From: an uncultured Allomuricauda sp.
Lineage (GTDB): Bacteria; Bacteroidota; Bacteroidia; Flavobacteriales; Flavobacteriaceae
Direction of reading: 5' to 3'
DNA: 64,000 nucleotides
Assembly (NCBI RefSeq): GCF_947499695.1
Contig: NZ_CANMPQ010000002.1
Location: forward strand, 248,001 to 312,000
Part shown: positions 43,046-51,756 of the stretch, piece after piece
Layout of the letters: the number at the start of each line of letters is the position of its first letter
Numbering within the stretch: position 1 is the first letter of the stretch
The notes under the pieces: model-generated
Databases searched by the model: none
Told to the model about the DNA's origin: nothing
The model's input: only the letters and a program-made list of their open reading frames with translations
Position numbers and translations under genes: made by a program

Positions 43046-45523
43046 TTATGATCCGCACATTAAGCAATCATCATCTGCTTGACCTTCTTTGGCCCGCGCG
43101 ATCATCTCTTTCATTTCTTCTGGGGTCATCGGCTGTATGTCCACATCTTGTTGCTCAACTGGTGTGGTTTCAACCTTAATTCCTTCTGCAGCTTTAGGAC
43201 TAGCGGCCAAAACCTCAGCCTCGGCTGCTACGCTTACTGGAACTTCTTTTTTCTTGGTATTGTCCAAGGTAAACTTAATGGCGTCAACAGCCGCTTTAGT
43301 TCTTAGATAATACATTCCCGTTTTAAGTCCGCTCTTCCATGCATAAAAATGCATTGAGGTCAACTTGGAATAATTTGCATTTTCCATGAACAAGTTTAAA
43401 GATTGGCTCTGATCAATGAAGTATCCTCTTTGTCTACTCATATCAATGATATCCTTCATACTCAACTCCCAAACCGTCTTGTAAAGTTCTCTAATGTCCT
43501 GTGGAATAGTTTCTATATGTTGAATAGATCCGTTGGCACGCATCAATTCTTGCTTCATGTTTTCGTTCCATAGTCCTAAAGCTACCAAGTCTTCCAATAG
43601 ATGCTTATTTACCACGATAAACTCTCCGGAAAGTACTCTTCGAGTATAAATATTGGAAGTATATGGCTCAAAACATTCATTATTACCAAGTATCTGAGAA
43701 GTAGATGCTGTTGGCATTGGTGCCACCAATAAAGAGTTACGAACCCCATTCTTCTTTACTTCTTTTCTCAATTTTGCCCAATCCCAGCGTCCTGAAAGCT
43801 CTTCATCTTTGATGCCCCAAAGATTGTGCTGGAACTCTCCTCCTTCAATTGGAGAGCCTTTATAAGAAGAGTATGGGCCATCTTCTTTTGCTTCTTCCAT
43901 TGAAGCCGTCACAGCAGCAAAATATAGCGTTTCAAATATCTCTTGGTTCAGCTTTTTGGCTTCATCACTTGTAAAAGGTAAGCGCAGCATGATAAATGCA
44001 TCAGCCAATCCTTGTACGCCAAGACCAATAGGTCTATGACGCATATTTGAATTTTCAGCTTCTTTGACCGGGTAGTAATTTCTATCGATAACCTTGTTCA
44101 GGTTCTTGGTAACTCTTTTTGTAACCTTGAACAATTCCTTGTGGTCAAACTCACCATTCTTAATGAACATTGGCAGTGCGATAGATGCTAAATTACATAC
44201 CGCAACCTCATCTGGAGAAGTATACTCCAAAATCTCCGTGCATAGATTAGATGAACGGATAGTTCCTAAATTCTTCTGGTTGCTCTTACGGTTGGCAGCA
44301 TCTTTATACAACATATAAGGCGTACCTGTTTCAATTTGAGATTCCAGTATTTTTTCCCAAAGTTCGCGTGCCCTTACCGTTTTACGACCTTTTCCTTCGG
44401 CTTCGTATTTTAAATATAGTTCTTCAAACTCTTCGCTGTGATGTGTAAAAAGTCCCGGGCACTCATTAGGACACATTAATGTCCACTCTTCATTTGCTTC
44501 TACTCTTTTCATGAAAAGATCGGAAATCCACATGGCATAGAATAAATCCCTAGCACGCATTTCTTCTTTACCATGATTCTTTTTCAAATCGAGAAACTCA
44601 TAGATATCTGCATGCCAAGGTTCCATGTAGATTGCGAAACTTCCTTTACGTTTTCCACCACCTTGATCCACATATCTCGCCGTATCATTAAATACTCGAA
44701 GCATTGGAACAATTCCGTTAGAAGTTCCATTGGTGCCTGCTATATAGGATCCCGTGGCTCTCACATTATGGATAGAAAGACCGATACCTCCTGCTGATTG
44801 CGATATTTTTGCTGTTTGCTTTAACGTATCATAAATTCCGTCAATACTGTCATCTTTCATTGCTAAAAGAAAGCAAGATGACATCTGTGGCTTAGGTGTG
44901 CCGGAATTAAACAAAGTAGGCGTTGCATGAGTGAAGTACTTTTTAGACATTAACTCATATGTCTCTATGGCAGCATCCAAATCGTTTAAATGAATACCAA
45001 TAGAAACACGCATCAACATATGCTGTGGACGCTCTGCTATATTTCCATTTAATTTTAATAGGTATGAACGTTCCAAAGTTTTAAAACCGAAATAATCGTA
45101 GCCAAAATCACGGTTATAAATAATGGTTGAATCTAATTTTTCCGAATTTTCAGAAATTACCTCATAAACCTCATCGGATAAAAGCGGTGCCTTTTTACCT
45201 GTTCTAGGGTTTTCATATTCATACAAATCCTTCATGGTTTCGGAGAAGGATTTTTTAGTGTTCTTATGTAGATTGGAAACCGAGATACGAGCTGCCAATT
45301 TCGCATAATCTGGATGCGTTGTGGTCATGGTAGCGGCAATCTCCGCAGCCAAATTATCCAATTCGGATGTGGTAACACCATCATAAAGTCCTTCTATTAC
45401 GCGCATGGCTACCTTTAATGGGTCTACCAGTCCGTTAAGACCATAACACAATTTTCTTACTCTGGCCGTGATCTTATCGAACATGATCAGCTCTTTTCTT
45501 CCGTCTCTTTTTACTACATACAT
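43046..45523 (-). CDS. nrdA: Ribonucleoside-diphosphate reductase, alpha subunit (class Ia)
   Basis: 825 residues. The N-terminal ATP-cone ([20 protein letters not shown]) gives allosteric activity control. The catalytic barrel has SSCFLLAM (active-site Cys), SNLCTEI and [20 protein letters not shown]. The C-terminal pair that takes electrons from thioredoxin is CLMCGS. A spacer of about 60 residues, rich in Ala, Glu and Val, precedes that tail. It makes deoxyribonucleotides with NrdB, encoded 138 bp upstream in the same direction. A hairpin lies between the two genes. Confidence 0.97.
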   Translation of the reverse strand: MYVVKRDGRKELIMFDKITARVRKLCYGLNGLVDPLKVAMRVIEGLYDGVTTSELDNLAAEIAATMTTTHPDYAKLAARISVSNLHKNTKKSFSETMKDLYEYENPRTGKKAPLLSDEVYEVISENSEKLDSTIIYNRDFGYDYFGFKTLERSYLLKLNGNIAERPQHMLMRVSIGIHLNDLDAAIETYELMSKKYFTHATPTLFNSGTPKPQMSSCFLLAMKDDSIDGIYDTLKQTAKISQSAGGIGLSIHNVRATGSYIAGTNGTSNGIVPMLRVFNDTARYVDQGGGKRKGSFAIYMEPWHADIYEFLDLKKNHGKEEMRARDLFYAMWISDLFMKRVEANEEWTLMCPNECPGLFTHHSEEFEELYLKYEAEGKGRKTVRARELWEKILESQIETGTPYMLYKDAANRKSNQKNLGTIRSSNLCTEILEYTSPDEVAVCNLASIALPMFIKNGEFDHKELFKVTKRVTKNLNKVIDRNYYPVKEAENSNMRHRPIGLGVQGLADAFIMLRLPFTSDEAKKLNQEIFETLYFAAVTASMEEAKEDGPYSSYKGSPIEGGEFQHNLWGIKDEELSGRWDWAKLRKEVKKNGVRNSLLVAPMPTASTSQILGNNECFEPYTSNIYTRRVLSGEFIVVNKHLLEDLVALGLWNENMKQELMRANGSIQHIETIPQDIRELYKTVWELSMKDIIDMSRQRGYFIDQSQSLNLFMENANYSKLTSMHFYAWKSGLKTGMYYLRTKAAVDAIKFTLDNTKKKEVPVSVAAEAEVLAASPKAAEGIKVETTPVEQQDVDIQPMTPEEMKEMIARAKEGQADDDCLMCGS

Positions 45524-45620
45524 GTGGCTACTATTGTTTTTAAATGATACGTTTGTTGGTTATACCAGCATACATTTTCTCTGGCGATGGAAAATTCCAA
45601 CGCGCTTAGGTTAAGATCAC

Positions 45621-45645
45621 GAAAATACTAGGGGGTAGTATTTTC
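45621..45645. other. Hairpin between nrdB and nrdA
   Basis: GAAAATACTA (45621-45630) and TAGTATTTTC (45636-45645) form a perfect 10-bp stem with a five-G loop (five C on the transcript). No U tract follows on the minus strand. It may stop, stabilise or process the nrdB mRNA and so set the NrdB:NrdA ratio. Confidence 0.6.
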
Positions 45646-45661
45646 TTAAAGGTTGGTCAAT

Positions 45662-46648
45662 TTAAAAATCAGCGTCGAAACTGATTTTTTGTGCGTCTTC
45701 GTCTTTTTCTTTGTTCAGCACTCCCGCTTTTTGATATTCGGAAACACGCTTTTCAAAGAAATTGGTTTTACCCTGAAGTGAAATCATATCCATGAAATCA
45801 AATGGGTTGGTAGCATTGTACACTTTTTCACATTCTAACTCCACAAGCAACCTGTCAGTTACAAACTCCAGGTACTGAGTCATTAGTTTTGAGTTCATTC
45901 CAATAAGACTTGCCGGAAGTGACTCAGTAATAAATTCTCTTTCAATATCCAGAGCGTTGGTCAGAATTTGTGTTATTCGCTCTTTAGGCACTTTATTGAT
46001 CAAGTGTTTGTTATGTAAATGAACAGCATAATCACAGTGCATTCCTTCATCCCTAGAAATTAACTCGTTAGAAAATGTAAGGCCAGGCATTAGACCTCTT
46101 TTCTTAAGCCAGAATATGGAACAAAAAGCCCCTGAAAAGAAAATTCCTTCAACAGCGGCAAAAGCAATTAATCTTTCTGCAAAACTTGGAGAATCAATCC
46201 AGTTCAATGCCCAGTCAGCTTTCTTTTTGATTGCTGGAAAGTTTTCAATGGCCTTGAAAAGAATGTTTTTCTCTTTCTCATCCTTTACATAAGTGTCTAT
46301 TAATAAAGAATAGGTTTCTGAATGGATATTCTCCATCATTATTTGAAACCCATAGAAAAATTTGGCCTCAGGATACTGAACTTCACTTACAAAATTTTCC
46401 GCCAAATTCTCGTTTACTATGCCGTCAGATGCAGCAAAGAATGCAAGTATGTGTTTTATAAAATAACGTTCATCGTCATTCAGCTTGTTGTTCCAGTCTG
46501 TTAGGTCTTCATGAAGATCTATCTCTTCTGCTGTCCAAAAACAGGCCTCGCATTTTTTGTACCATTCCCAAAGATCATCATGCTTTATTGGAAAAATTAC
46601 AAATCTATCTTCATTTTCTTCTAATATGGGCTCAATGGCTGCTGACAT
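45662..46648 (-). CDS. nrdB: Ribonucleoside-diphosphate reductase, beta subunit (class Ia)
   Basis: 328 residues. The di-iron ligands and tyrosyl radical site are visible: [12 protein letters not shown] (Glu, His and the radical Tyr), [13 protein letters not shown] and [15 protein letters not shown] (Glu, His). It holds the radical used by NrdA for ribonucleotide reduction. It is the first gene of the nrdB-nrdA pair. A -7-like AATCTTTG (minus strand, 46714-46707) and two direct repeats lie upstream. Confidence 0.96.
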   Translation of the reverse strand: MSAAIEPILEENEDRFVIFPIKHDDLWEWYKKCEACFWTAEEIDLHEDLTDWNNKLNDDERYFIKHILAFFAASDGIVNENLAENFVSEVQYPEAKFFYGFQIMMENIHSETYSLLIDTYVKDEKEKNILFKAIENFPAIKKKADWALNWIDSPSFAERLIAFAAVEGIFFSGAFCSIFWLKKRGLMPGLTFSNELISRDEGMHCDYAVHLHNKHLINKVPKERITQILTNALDIEREFITESLPASLIGMNSKLMTQYLEFVTDRLLVELECEKVYNATNPFDFMDMISLQGKTNFFEKRVSEYQKAGVLNKEKDEDAQKISFDADF

Positions 46649-46731
46649 AATATCTAGTTACAAAATTTATAATTTGGAAAGGAAATTTCCTTACGAACAG
46701 GGCTAACAAAGATTCAAAAATGTAACCAGAT

Positions 46732-46767
46732 TGTAAAGTTTGTTTTACTAAAACGAGTGTAAAGTTT
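46732..46767 (-). repeat. Direct repeat upstream of nrdB
   Basis: TGTAAAGTTT occurs at 46732-46741 and 46758-46767, 26 bp apart, just upstream of the nrdB -7-like element. It may be a regulator site. It is not an NrdR box. From here to 47153 no gene is supported; a 10-bp palindrome CAACATGTTG lies at 46774-46783. Confidence 0.4.
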
Positions 46768-47153
46768 TTAACACAACATGTTGAAATCTAGGCTAGCAAC
46801 CCGTACAGCTTGGGCTGGTAAAATTTAAAGAGAATGAAAACTTTTTTGCGAAATAAGAAGGCAACAAAAAAGACCAAAGAGTATAAAAATTTATATTCCT
46901 TGGCCTTGATTTATTTATGGGAATTACACTAAAAGCTCTTCCGGTGTGCATTACCAAATAGTACGGCCTTTTTCCAAGTCTCACCGATGGAAATTTGTCA
47001 AGTTCTAGGTAGTTCCCCCGAAACCTAAAACCAAACTTCAAATCCTGGCTCAACCGGATATTTTATTTTGCAAGCAGTTTCTAAAACAAGAGGTTGGTTG
47101 CTTCGGCCGTACAATTTGTTGGTAATGTAAATGAACGTAGTGGGTTGAAACGT

Positions 47154-47273
47154 CTATGGTATGATGGCCATTTCGTTCCAGTCTGATTGCATCTCCAAAT
47201 CCTTATTCTCCAATACCGCGGCGCAAACCAGAGCAAATATCAAAATCATAAATAACACAACACATTTTCTCAT
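47154..47273 (-). CDS. Possible 39-residue exported peptide
   Basis: A short frame with ATG at 47273. It has a basic start (MRKCVVLFM), a hydrophobic core (ILIFALVCAAV) and an acidic or polar tail of 20 residues ending EMAIIP. This looks like a signal peptide followed by a very short mature part, or a single-helix membrane peptide. A -7-like sequence (TATACTTTG) lies about 40 nt upstream. It is the only coding candidate I find in the 917-bp gap 46649-47565. It points away from the LytTR regulator gene. It may be noncoding. Confidence 0.35.
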   Translation of the reverse strand: MRKCVVLFMILIFALVCAAVLENKDLEMQSDWNEMAIIP

Positions 47274-47537
47274 TGTATGTATGGTTTAGGTTGTCTTTTA
47301 TTTTGACAAGACCAAAGTATAAAACAAAATCAGCCCTTCAATTGAGGCATGTATGAATTGTGCTTTTTTGTGTGTAGATGGTTTAGGTTTTTTTCAATTT
47401 CGTCTCAAATAGAGGTAAAATAAGGGCTTTGCTTAGGAATTTATGTACAAACCTACCGTTCCAACTGGTTTTTTACCAGTTATACGTTTAAAATGTCCAT
47501 CAGCACATAATTTTAAATACCTTATATATATTAATCC

Positions 47538-47545
47538 TAAATTTG
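47538..47545 (+). promoter_or_regulatory. -7 element of the LytTR/histidine kinase operon
   Basis: TAAATTTG is an exact match, ending 20 nt before the ATG at 47566. It rules out the longer frame from 47443, whose first 40 codons would be upstream of or within the promoter. Confidence 0.6.
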
Positions 47546-47565
47546 AGTTTGATTTAAAACAGAGG

Positions 47566-48300
47566 ATGTTAGAAGCAGTTATCGTAGACGATGAAGTCAA
47601 AGCACTACAAAGTTTAAGTTGGGAGCTTACCAACCTGAGCGATGAAGTAGATATTGTTGCGTCTTTCACAGATGCCCATGAAGCCTTGGACTATCTTGAT
47701 CGCAATACCCCAGATTGTCTTTTTCTTGATATTGAAATGCCTGCAATGGACGGTTTTCAGTTTATCAAGAATCTTAAAAACAAGGATTTTCCGGTGGTAA
47801 TTACCACTGCATACAACCAGTATGCACTTCAAGCTCTTAAAAATGAAGCTATAGATTATCTTCTTAAGCCAATTGACACTGACGATCTTCAGGTAACCAT
47901 TGCCAAAATCAAAAAATTCAACACCAAAAATTTGACAGTTGAAAAATTGGAAAAAATATTGTTGAATTTTAATGCCGATTCCCATAGCAAAAAAATCACC
48001 ATCAACACAGACGGAAAGTTAGTGTTTTTGAACAGCGACGACATTCTTTATGCCGAATCTGATGGGAATTACAGCACAATTTATTTAAGTGATGGACAAA
48101 AAATTCTATTGACCAAGAAGTTGAAAGAGGTAAACACTCTTTTACCAGACAATAGTTTTTTCAGAATCCATAACTCATATATCATCAATCTCAATAAAAT
48201 AAAAGAATTTCTAAAAACGGATGGATACGTGGTTTTGGAATCCAATCATAAAATACCTGTTTCCCGTCAGAAGAAATCCGATTTTTTGGATATGTTGTAA
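47566..48300 (+). CDS. LytTR family response regulator
   Basis: 244 residues. The receiver domain has acidic residues VDDE (7-10), the phosphoacceptor in CLFLDIEMP (Asp55), then TTAYNQYAL and Lys in YLLKPI. The C-terminal LytTR DNA-binding domain has ILYAESDGNYSTIYLSDG and FFRIHNSYIINLNKIKEF. A Shine-Dalgarno-like AGAGG stands directly before the ATG. The cognate kinase gene follows 14 bp later, so this is a two-component system. Targets are unknown. Confidence 0.93.
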   Translation: MLEAVIVDDEVKALQSLSWELTNLSDEVDIVASFTDAHEALDYLDRNTPDCLFLDIEMPAMDGFQFIKNLKNKDFPVVITTAYNQYALQALKNEAIDYLLKPIDTDDLQVTIAKIKKFNTKNLTVEKLEKILLNFNADSHSKKITINTDGKLVFLNSDDILYAESDGNYSTIYLSDGQKILLTKKLKEVNTLLPDNSFFRIHNSYIINLNKIKEFLKTDGYVVLESNHKIPVSRQKKSDFLDML

Positions 48301-48314
48301 CTTTCTAGGATACT

Positions 48315-50282
48315 GTGTTCAAAATTAGATTGATAAAAAACATAAAACTTTCTCCTGTATCTCAGCTCTGTCTGGTTTTCTTCTGCTTTTTATTGTTTTC
48401 TGGATTTACCCATGCGCAAGAAATTCCTGATTCCTTTGTGCAAAAGACCAACCGGATTCTGAGAATGCAGCCCAAAACATATCTTGCTTTGGATACCGAG
48501 CTTAAGGACCAAAAAAGAGATACTGCCCTACTACGCTATTTTGCCAATCGATGTAAAGAAGAGAATTTTTTGGAAGGTGCCTCCTATTCACTGGATCAAA
48601 TTGGAGCGAGATACAGAAATCTATCCAAGTTTAAACAAGCGGCAGAACTGCATCAAGAAGCTTTAGATTATGCTGAAAAGTCTAATAATATTGGTCTCAG
48701 GGTGCGGGCCTTAAATATGCTTGGGGTAGTATATCGAAGAACCGATGCCATTAAAACAGCTTTGGATTATAACCAAAAAGCTCTTGAACTTGCTGAACAA
48801 GTAGAAAACCCATCGACCCATATAAAACGCAGCATTAACGTATCGTTAAACTGCATTGGAAATCTCTATCAAGCTCTTGAGCAGTACGATCTTGCCATTA
48901 TTCAATTTAAGAGAACCCTTAAACTTGAAGAAGAACTGGGCAACAAACTTGGTCTTGCCATAAACTACCAGAATATAGGCGATTGTTTGGAGTACAAGGG
49001 TGATTTGGAAGGAGCTTTGGAGAACTTTCGTAAATCTCTGGCCTACAATGAGGACATCAATTCCAATTACGGAAGAATCATCTGCAAAAATAGTTTGGCC
49101 CGGATTTATCTAAAGCAAAACATGCCCTATGCAGCCCTAGTCTTGCTGGAGCCATTGCACGAACAAGCAATGGACATCGGGGATTTTTATATTACTCCCT
49201 TGGTATATATCAATACAGGTTGGGCACATACCGAATTGGGCAATTATGACAAAGCTCACAAGCTTATCATGGACGGATTGGAAATGTCCCAAACCCATAA
49301 TATCCCAAGCAATATTTTATATGCTTACCAAAAACTTTCCGATTTTGAACAAGCCCGCGGTAACTATAAGGCTGCATACCAGTACTACAAAAAAGCCGAT
49401 GAATACGATGAGGAGATCTCGAGCTCTACGAATTTTAGGTATATGAACGATGTTATTGTTCGGTATGAAGCAGATAAGAAGAACAATCAGATTTCTGTAC
49501 TGGCCAAGGAAAACGAAATTGTTCGGTTAAGGCTTCGAAAAAATCAAACCACGCTGCTGGTCAGCGCTCTTATTGTAGGGTTAATATCTTCCATTTTATA
49601 CATTCTATATCGCCAGTATCAGAGTAAAAATGAGAAAAGAGTTCTCACTTTGGAGCAAAACATGCTTCGCAGTCAGATGAATCCGCATTTTTTATTCAAT
49701 TCCCTTAATTCTATCAAGCTCTACATCATCAATAATGAGCAAAAAAATGCAGTGCATTACCTTAACAAGTTTTCAAAACTGGTTCGTAAAATATTGGAAG
49801 CTTCTACTTTAAAGGAGATTTCTCTTGCTGAAGAATTGGAAACGGTAGAGCTTTATATGAACATTGAGAATATTCGTTTTTCCAATGAAATAGACTTTAA
49901 GATAGTTGTGGACGATAATATCAATGTAGACAACATAAAAGTACCCTCTTTAGCCCTACAACCTTTCCTTGAAAACTCCTTATGGCATGGGCTTTCTCCA
50001 AAAGATGGACAAAAAATGATTCATCTTCTCGTAAAAAAGAAGAACGAAAGTCATGTGTCCATTGAAGTTGTAGATAACGGGGTCGGCAGGGACGCCGCCC
50101 AGGCCAATAAGGCCAACAGAGTCTTGAAAAGAAAGTCAGTAGGTATTCGAATTACAAAGGAACGTTTGGCCAATTTTTCAAAAGACTATCAAAACAACTT
50201 TGATGTTGATATCGTGGATTTATTTGACGAACATGGTTCTCCTAGGGGTACTAAAGTGATTCTGGACATTCCAATTATTTAG
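48315..50282 (+). CDS. TPR-containing sensor histidine kinase (LytS/YehU type)
   Basis: 655 residues from a GTG start with a signal peptide (LCLVFFCFLLFSGFTHAQ). About six TPR units (about 90-400) are periplasmic. A helix at about 415-435 (LLVSALIVGLISSILYILY) leads to a cytoplasmic coiled coil, and the His_kinase domain has MNPHFLFNSLNSIKLYI with His458. The ATPase domain has LALQPFLENSLWHGL and VVDNGVGRD. It phosphorylates the LytTR regulator encoded just upstream. TPR repeats outside the membrane suggest sensing of a protein or peptide. The end overlaps the DUF3109 gene by 8 bp in convergent orientation. Confidence 0.93.
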   Translation: MFKIRLIKNIKLSPVSQLCLVFFCFLLFSGFTHAQEIPDSFVQKTNRILRMQPKTYLALDTELKDQKRDTALLRYFANRCKEENFLEGASYSLDQIGARYRNLSKFKQAAELHQEALDYAEKSNNIGLRVRALNMLGVVYRRTDAIKTALDYNQKALELAEQVENPSTHIKRSINVSLNCIGNLYQALEQYDLAIIQFKRTLKLEEELGNKLGLAINYQNIGDCLEYKGDLEGALENFRKSLAYNEDINSNYGRIICKNSLARIYLKQNMPYAALVLLEPLHEQAMDIGDFYITPLVYINTGWAHTELGNYDKAHKLIMDGLEMSQTHNIPSNILYAYQKLSDFEQARGNYKAAYQYYKKADEYDEEISSSTNFRYMNDVIVRYEADKKNNQISVLAKENEIVRLRLRKNQTTLLVSALIVGLISSILYILYRQYQSKNEKRVLTLEQNMLRSQMNPHFLFNSLNSIKLYIINNEQKNAVHYLNKFSKLVRKILEASTLKEISLAEELETVELYMNIENIRFSNEIDFKIVVDDNINVDNIKVPSLALQPFLENSLWHGLSPKDGQKMIHLLVKKKNESHVSIEVVDNGVGRDAAQANKANRVLKRKSVGIRITKERLANFSKDYQNNFDVDIVDLFDEHGSPRGTKVILDIPII

Positions 50283-50844
50283 CATTTTCCTGGGCCACAT
50301 CTTCAAGCTCTGCATACCAAGATGCTCCAAATTTTCGTATCAATGCTTCCTTCACAAACTTGTAAATTGGAACCTTAAGTTCCTTGCCTAAGCCACAGGC
50401 CGGGTCACATATTTCCCATCTATGGTAATTAACAGCTGTAAATTCAGAATATTCACGTGTTCTTACGGGATACATATGGCATGAAATGGGTTTTTTCCAA
50501 TTTGTGGCTCCATCATTATAAGCTTCTTCCAGCCCGCACTTGGCAATTCCTTCTGCTGAAAAAACCACGTAGGCACACTCGCTTTGGTTAACCAATGGTG
50601 TCTCCCATTCACCGTCTTCCCCTTTTACAAATGCCCCTTGCTCCTCAATAGCTGCTATTCCCTCAGGTCTAAGATATGGCTTGACATCCTTAAAAATATC
50701 GACCAATATCTCTGTTTCGGAACTCTCCAATGGTGCTCCATATTCACCATCTACGCAACACGCTCCTTTACATGCATTTAGGTTGCATACGAAATCATTT
50801 TCTAAAATCTCTTCGGACACTATGGTTTTTCCAATCTGGAACAT
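50275..50844 (-). CDS. DUF3109 family cysteine-rich protein
   Basis: 189 residues from the ATG at 50844 (MFQIGKTIVSEEILENDF). The longer frame adds 25 unlikely residues. The cysteine pattern CNLNACKGACCVDGEYGAPL recalls the YkgJ metal-cluster proteins; further Cys lie in NQSECAYVVF, AKCGLEE, ISCHMYPVR and ICDPACGLG. It probably binds zinc or an iron-sulfur cluster. The function is unknown. It stands alone between the converging kinase gene and the divergent marC. Confidence 0.88.
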   Translation of the reverse strand: MFQIGKTIVSEEILENDFVCNLNACKGACCVDGEYGAPLESSETEILVDIFKDVKPYLRPEGIAAIEEQGAFVKGEDGEWETPLVNQSECAYVVFSAEGIAKCGLEEAYNDGATNWKKPISCHMYPVRTREYSEFTAVNYHRWEICDPACGLGKELKVPIYKFVKEALIRKFGASWYAELEDVAQENAK

Positions 50845-50935
50845 TGCAATCGTTAATTTTAGACAAAAGTAATCCAAAACCAAAAAATTGTGTTTTCTAT
50901 ACCTGTTTATGAAATCCAAACAGGCATTTTACACG

Positions 50936-50943
50936 TAAATTTG
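50936..50943 (+). promoter_or_regulatory. -7 element of marC
   Basis: TAAATTTG is an exact match, 18 nt before the ATG at 50962, which supports that start over the frame opening at 50890. Confidence 0.6.
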
Positions 50944-50961
50944 CCGACAAAATATACGCTG

Positions 50962-51540
50962 ATGAATTTAAGTTTTAAAGAAATCGTTACGGCCAGTATG
51001 GTGCTTTTTGCAGTTATCGATATTTTAGGAAGTATTCCCATCATAATTTCCTTGCGCACTAAGGTAGGTCACATTCAATCGGGAAAAGCCTCGATAGTGG
51101 CCGCTTCTATCATGACAGCTTTTCTGTTCGTTGGTGAAAGTATCCTTGGGTTAATAGGTATCGACGTAAATTCATTCGCCGTCGCAGGTGCTTTTGTGAT
51201 ATTTTTTCTGGCCCTGGAAATGGTACTTGGTGTTACCCTATTTAAACATGACGAGCCCGAAAGTGCTTCGGTTGTTCCTATCGCATTTCCGATAATTGCC
51301 GGGGCTGGTACTTTGACCTCTATTTTGGCTTTACGGGCTGAATATCATGTCGAGAACATCATCATCGCCATTATTGTAAATATTATCTTTGTATATCTTG
51401 TCCTGAAGTCAAGTGCCAGAATAGAGCGTTTGATGGGCAAGAACGGCCTTAACGTTATACGAAAGGTTTTTGGAGTTATTTTGTTGGCCATAGCAGTAAA
51501 ATTATTTGCCACCAACGTTAATCAAATGTTTGGGCACTAA
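50962..51540 (+). CDS. MarC family integral membrane protein
   Basis: 192 residues with six predicted helices. ASMVLFAVIDILGSIPIIIS is the typical first helix with the DILGSIP motif, and VVPIAFPIIAGAGTLTSILA is the repeat in the second half. MarC proteins are of unknown function and were wrongly linked to multiple antibiotic resistance. A small two-helix protein gene follows 12 bp later. Confidence 0.9.
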   Translation: MNLSFKEIVTASMVLFAVIDILGSIPIIISLRTKVGHIQSGKASIVAASIMTAFLFVGESILGLIGIDVNSFAVAGAFVIFFLALEMVLGVTLFKHDEPESASVVPIAFPIIAGAGTLTSILALRAEYHVENIIIAIIVNIIFVYLVLKSSARIERLMGKNGLNVIRKVFGVILLAIAVKLFATNVNQMFGH

Positions 51541-51552
51541 ATTTCAATCATC

Positions 51553-51756
51553 ATGAATAAAACGCTTATCATAATTCTTATATTTCTTGCTTTGGGACTA
51601 ATAGCATATAATGTCACCCTTGTGGATTTTGAAGCGCCCTTTCAAGGTGACAGCACGGTAGCACTTATTGGAATTGTGGCTTCATTGTGCGCAATTGCTT
51701 TGCTGTTGATATTTATGACTTCTAAGAAAATCGATAAGAAAATCAAAGACAACTAG
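51553..51756 (+). CDS. Small two-helix membrane protein
   Basis: 67 residues. Helix 1 is LIIILIFLALGLIAYNVTLV and helix 2 is TVALIGIVASLCAIALLLIF, followed by a lysine-rich tail (SKKIDKKIKDN). No domain recognised. It follows marC closely and is likely co-transcribed. Its last 4 bp overlap the end of the convergent peptidase gene. Confidence 0.75.
   Translation: MNKTLIIILIFLALGLIAYNVTLVDFEAPFQGDSTVALIGIVASLCAIALLLIFMTSKKIDKKIKDN

Noticed and set aside
46793-47053. 86-codon minus-strand frame in the nrdB/LytTR gap
   Set aside because: TTG start, unusual composition in the second half, no recognisable domain and no promoter. It may be chance, though it could hide part of a decayed gene.
47030-47060. 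TTCAAATCC stretch resembling a tRNA T-arm
   Set aside because: No matching acceptor stem, anticodon arm or CCA end could be found around it.
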